From Chitinophaga pinensis (GTDB taxonomy: Bacteria > Bacteroidota > Bacteroidia > UKL13-3), in NCBI GenBank assembly GCA_945875195.1, contig CAMCJW010000200.1:1-5691 (forward strand): a stretch of DNA of 5,691 bases, read 5' to 3'. Position numbers and translations under genes: made by a program. This document shows positions 5,010-5,691 of the stretch, piece after piece. Below the pieces are notes generated by a model that was given only the letters and a program-made list of their open reading frames with translations, was not told where the DNA came from and searched no databases. How positions within the stretch are numbered: the stretch's first letter is position 1; the number at the start of each line of letters is the position of its first letter.

Positions 5010-5691
5010 TCAAATGCGCGTTAGCATTTCGCAAATTAATTTGGTCATTTTGGGTTCGGCAATTTTGGCGGCGCCCAACACATCCTCTAAACTGGTTTTC
5101 TTAATCATGCCCGGTACGCCCAAATCTGTGATCACCGATATGGCAAAAACTTTCATGCCCATGTGCCTGGCCACAATGTTTTCTGGAACCGTGCTCATGC
5201 CTACTGCATCGGCTCCTATTACGCGCAGGTAAGCGTACTCGGCTTTTGTTTCTAAGGTAGGACCTTGCACCGCAACATATACGCCTTCTTGCAATTTAAT
5301 TCCTAGGGTTGATCCAATTTCTTTTGCCAATGCTATCATTCCTGCGTCATATGCATCGCTCATATCTGGGAATCTCGGACCCAAACTGTCTTCGTTTTTT
5401 CCCCGCAACGGATGCTCGGGTAGGAGGTTAATGTGGTCGGTCATGAGCATCAAATCGCTGATGGCAAAGTTTGGGTTCAAACCGCCAGATGCATTGGATA
5501 TAAATAGATTTTTAATGCCCATTTGTTTCATCACCCTCACCGGAAAAGTTACTTGCTGCATGTCGTAGCCTTCATAATAATGAAACCTCCCTTGCATTAC
5601 CACTACCGGCACTTGGTTGAGGGTGCCAATTAGTAATTTGCCTTGGTGACTCTCAACAGTACTGATGGGACAGTTAGGGATATTTCCATAT
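5010..5691 (-). CDS. Purine nucleoside phosphorylase, inosine/guanosine type (N-terminus beyond window)
   Basis: The enzyme cleaves purine (deoxy)nucleosides with phosphate to free base and (deoxy)ribose-1-phosphate in the cytoplasmic purine salvage pathway. The frame is open to the window edge, giving 226 codons and TGA at 5012-5010. Family members have about 270 residues, so roughly 45 N-terminal residues are missing; the GTG at 5612 is internal. Visible trimeric-PNP motifs in order are STVESHQGKL, the phosphate/sugar-binding MQGRFHYYEGY, the base-site loop SNASGGLNP, HINLLPEHPLRG, VAVQGPTLETKAEY with the purine-site Glu, GADAVGMSTVPE, and AISVITDLGVPG near the end. The position usually Asn (VITN) in mammalian PNP reads Asp here. 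Its composition is visibly less AT-rich than the cassette, as expected of a resident core gene flanking an insertion. Confidence 0.93.
   Translation of the reverse strand, partial: YGNIPNCPISTVESHQGKLLIGTLNQVPVVVMQGRFHYYEGYDMQQVTFPVRVMKQMGIKNLFISNASGGLNPNFAISDLMLMTDHINLLPEHPLRGKNEDSLGPRFPDMSDAYDAGMIALAKEIGSTLGIKLQEGVYVAVQGPTLETKAEYAYLRVIGADAVGMSTVPENIVARHMGMKVFAISVITDLGVPGMIKKTSLEDVLGAAKIAEPKMTKLICEMLTRI

Noticed and set aside
5012..5029. Intrinsic terminator for the PNP gene (AAATGC/GCATTT hairpin)
   Set aside because: On the coding (minus) strand the hairpin is followed by an A-run, not a T-run, and it overlaps the last codons of the gene.
1..5691. CRISPR array, tRNA or rRNA genes
   Set aside because: I saw no regularly spaced direct repeats, tRNA cloverleaf with CCA-type acceptor, or rRNA-like sequence on either strand.

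Overview
The window looks like a Bacteroidota chromosome segment (Flavobacteriia, Cytophagia or Sphingobacteriia level; no finer call is justified). The genes are AT-rich, their start codons lack clear Shine-Dalgarno sites, the one good promoter has a TAnnTTTG-type -7 box, and several repeats resemble ones I remember from Bacteroidota genomes (memory only, no search was run).

Layout. Positions 1-196 (+) hold the 3' end of an IS91-like transposase, followed by about 200 noncoding bases with two adjacent hairpins. Positions 409-4664 form a compact, AT-rich accessory cassette bounded by a perfect 10-bp inverted repeat (TGTTATGCCT / AGGCATAACA). Just inside each end lies a roughly 140-155 bp imperfect palindrome. 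The two palindromes share architecture and short conserved blocks, but their stem arms differ in sequence while still pairing. From about 4665 to 5009 there is palindrome-rich DNA with one doubtful ORF. Positions 5010-5691 (-) hold most of a purine nucleoside phosphorylase gene, a likely core gene.

The cassette carries one minus-strand operon with overlapping or nearly touching genes: xre-type regulator (4456-4166), Dam-family adenine methyltransferase (4169-3204), DpnI-family nuclease (3202-2423), a DpnD/PcfM small protein missed by long-ORF calling (2436-2269), RhuM (2262-1246), and an unrecognised gene of about 237 codons split by an apparent one-base frameshift (1259-547). A promoter with a candidate autoregulatory operator precedes xre.

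The central puzzle is that DpnI cuts GATC only when its adenine is methylated, and it normally lives in cells without Dam methylation. Here a DpnI homologue with the catalytic and methyl-sensing residues intact sits 1 nt downstream of a Dam-family methyltransferase. That methyltransferase has lost its normal C-terminal tail to an 84-bp repeat element. GATC is also strikingly rare: one site in the 4.26-kb cassette. The locus may be a viable restriction system with a dead methyltransferase, a pair with changed specificities, or a regulated self-targeting module.
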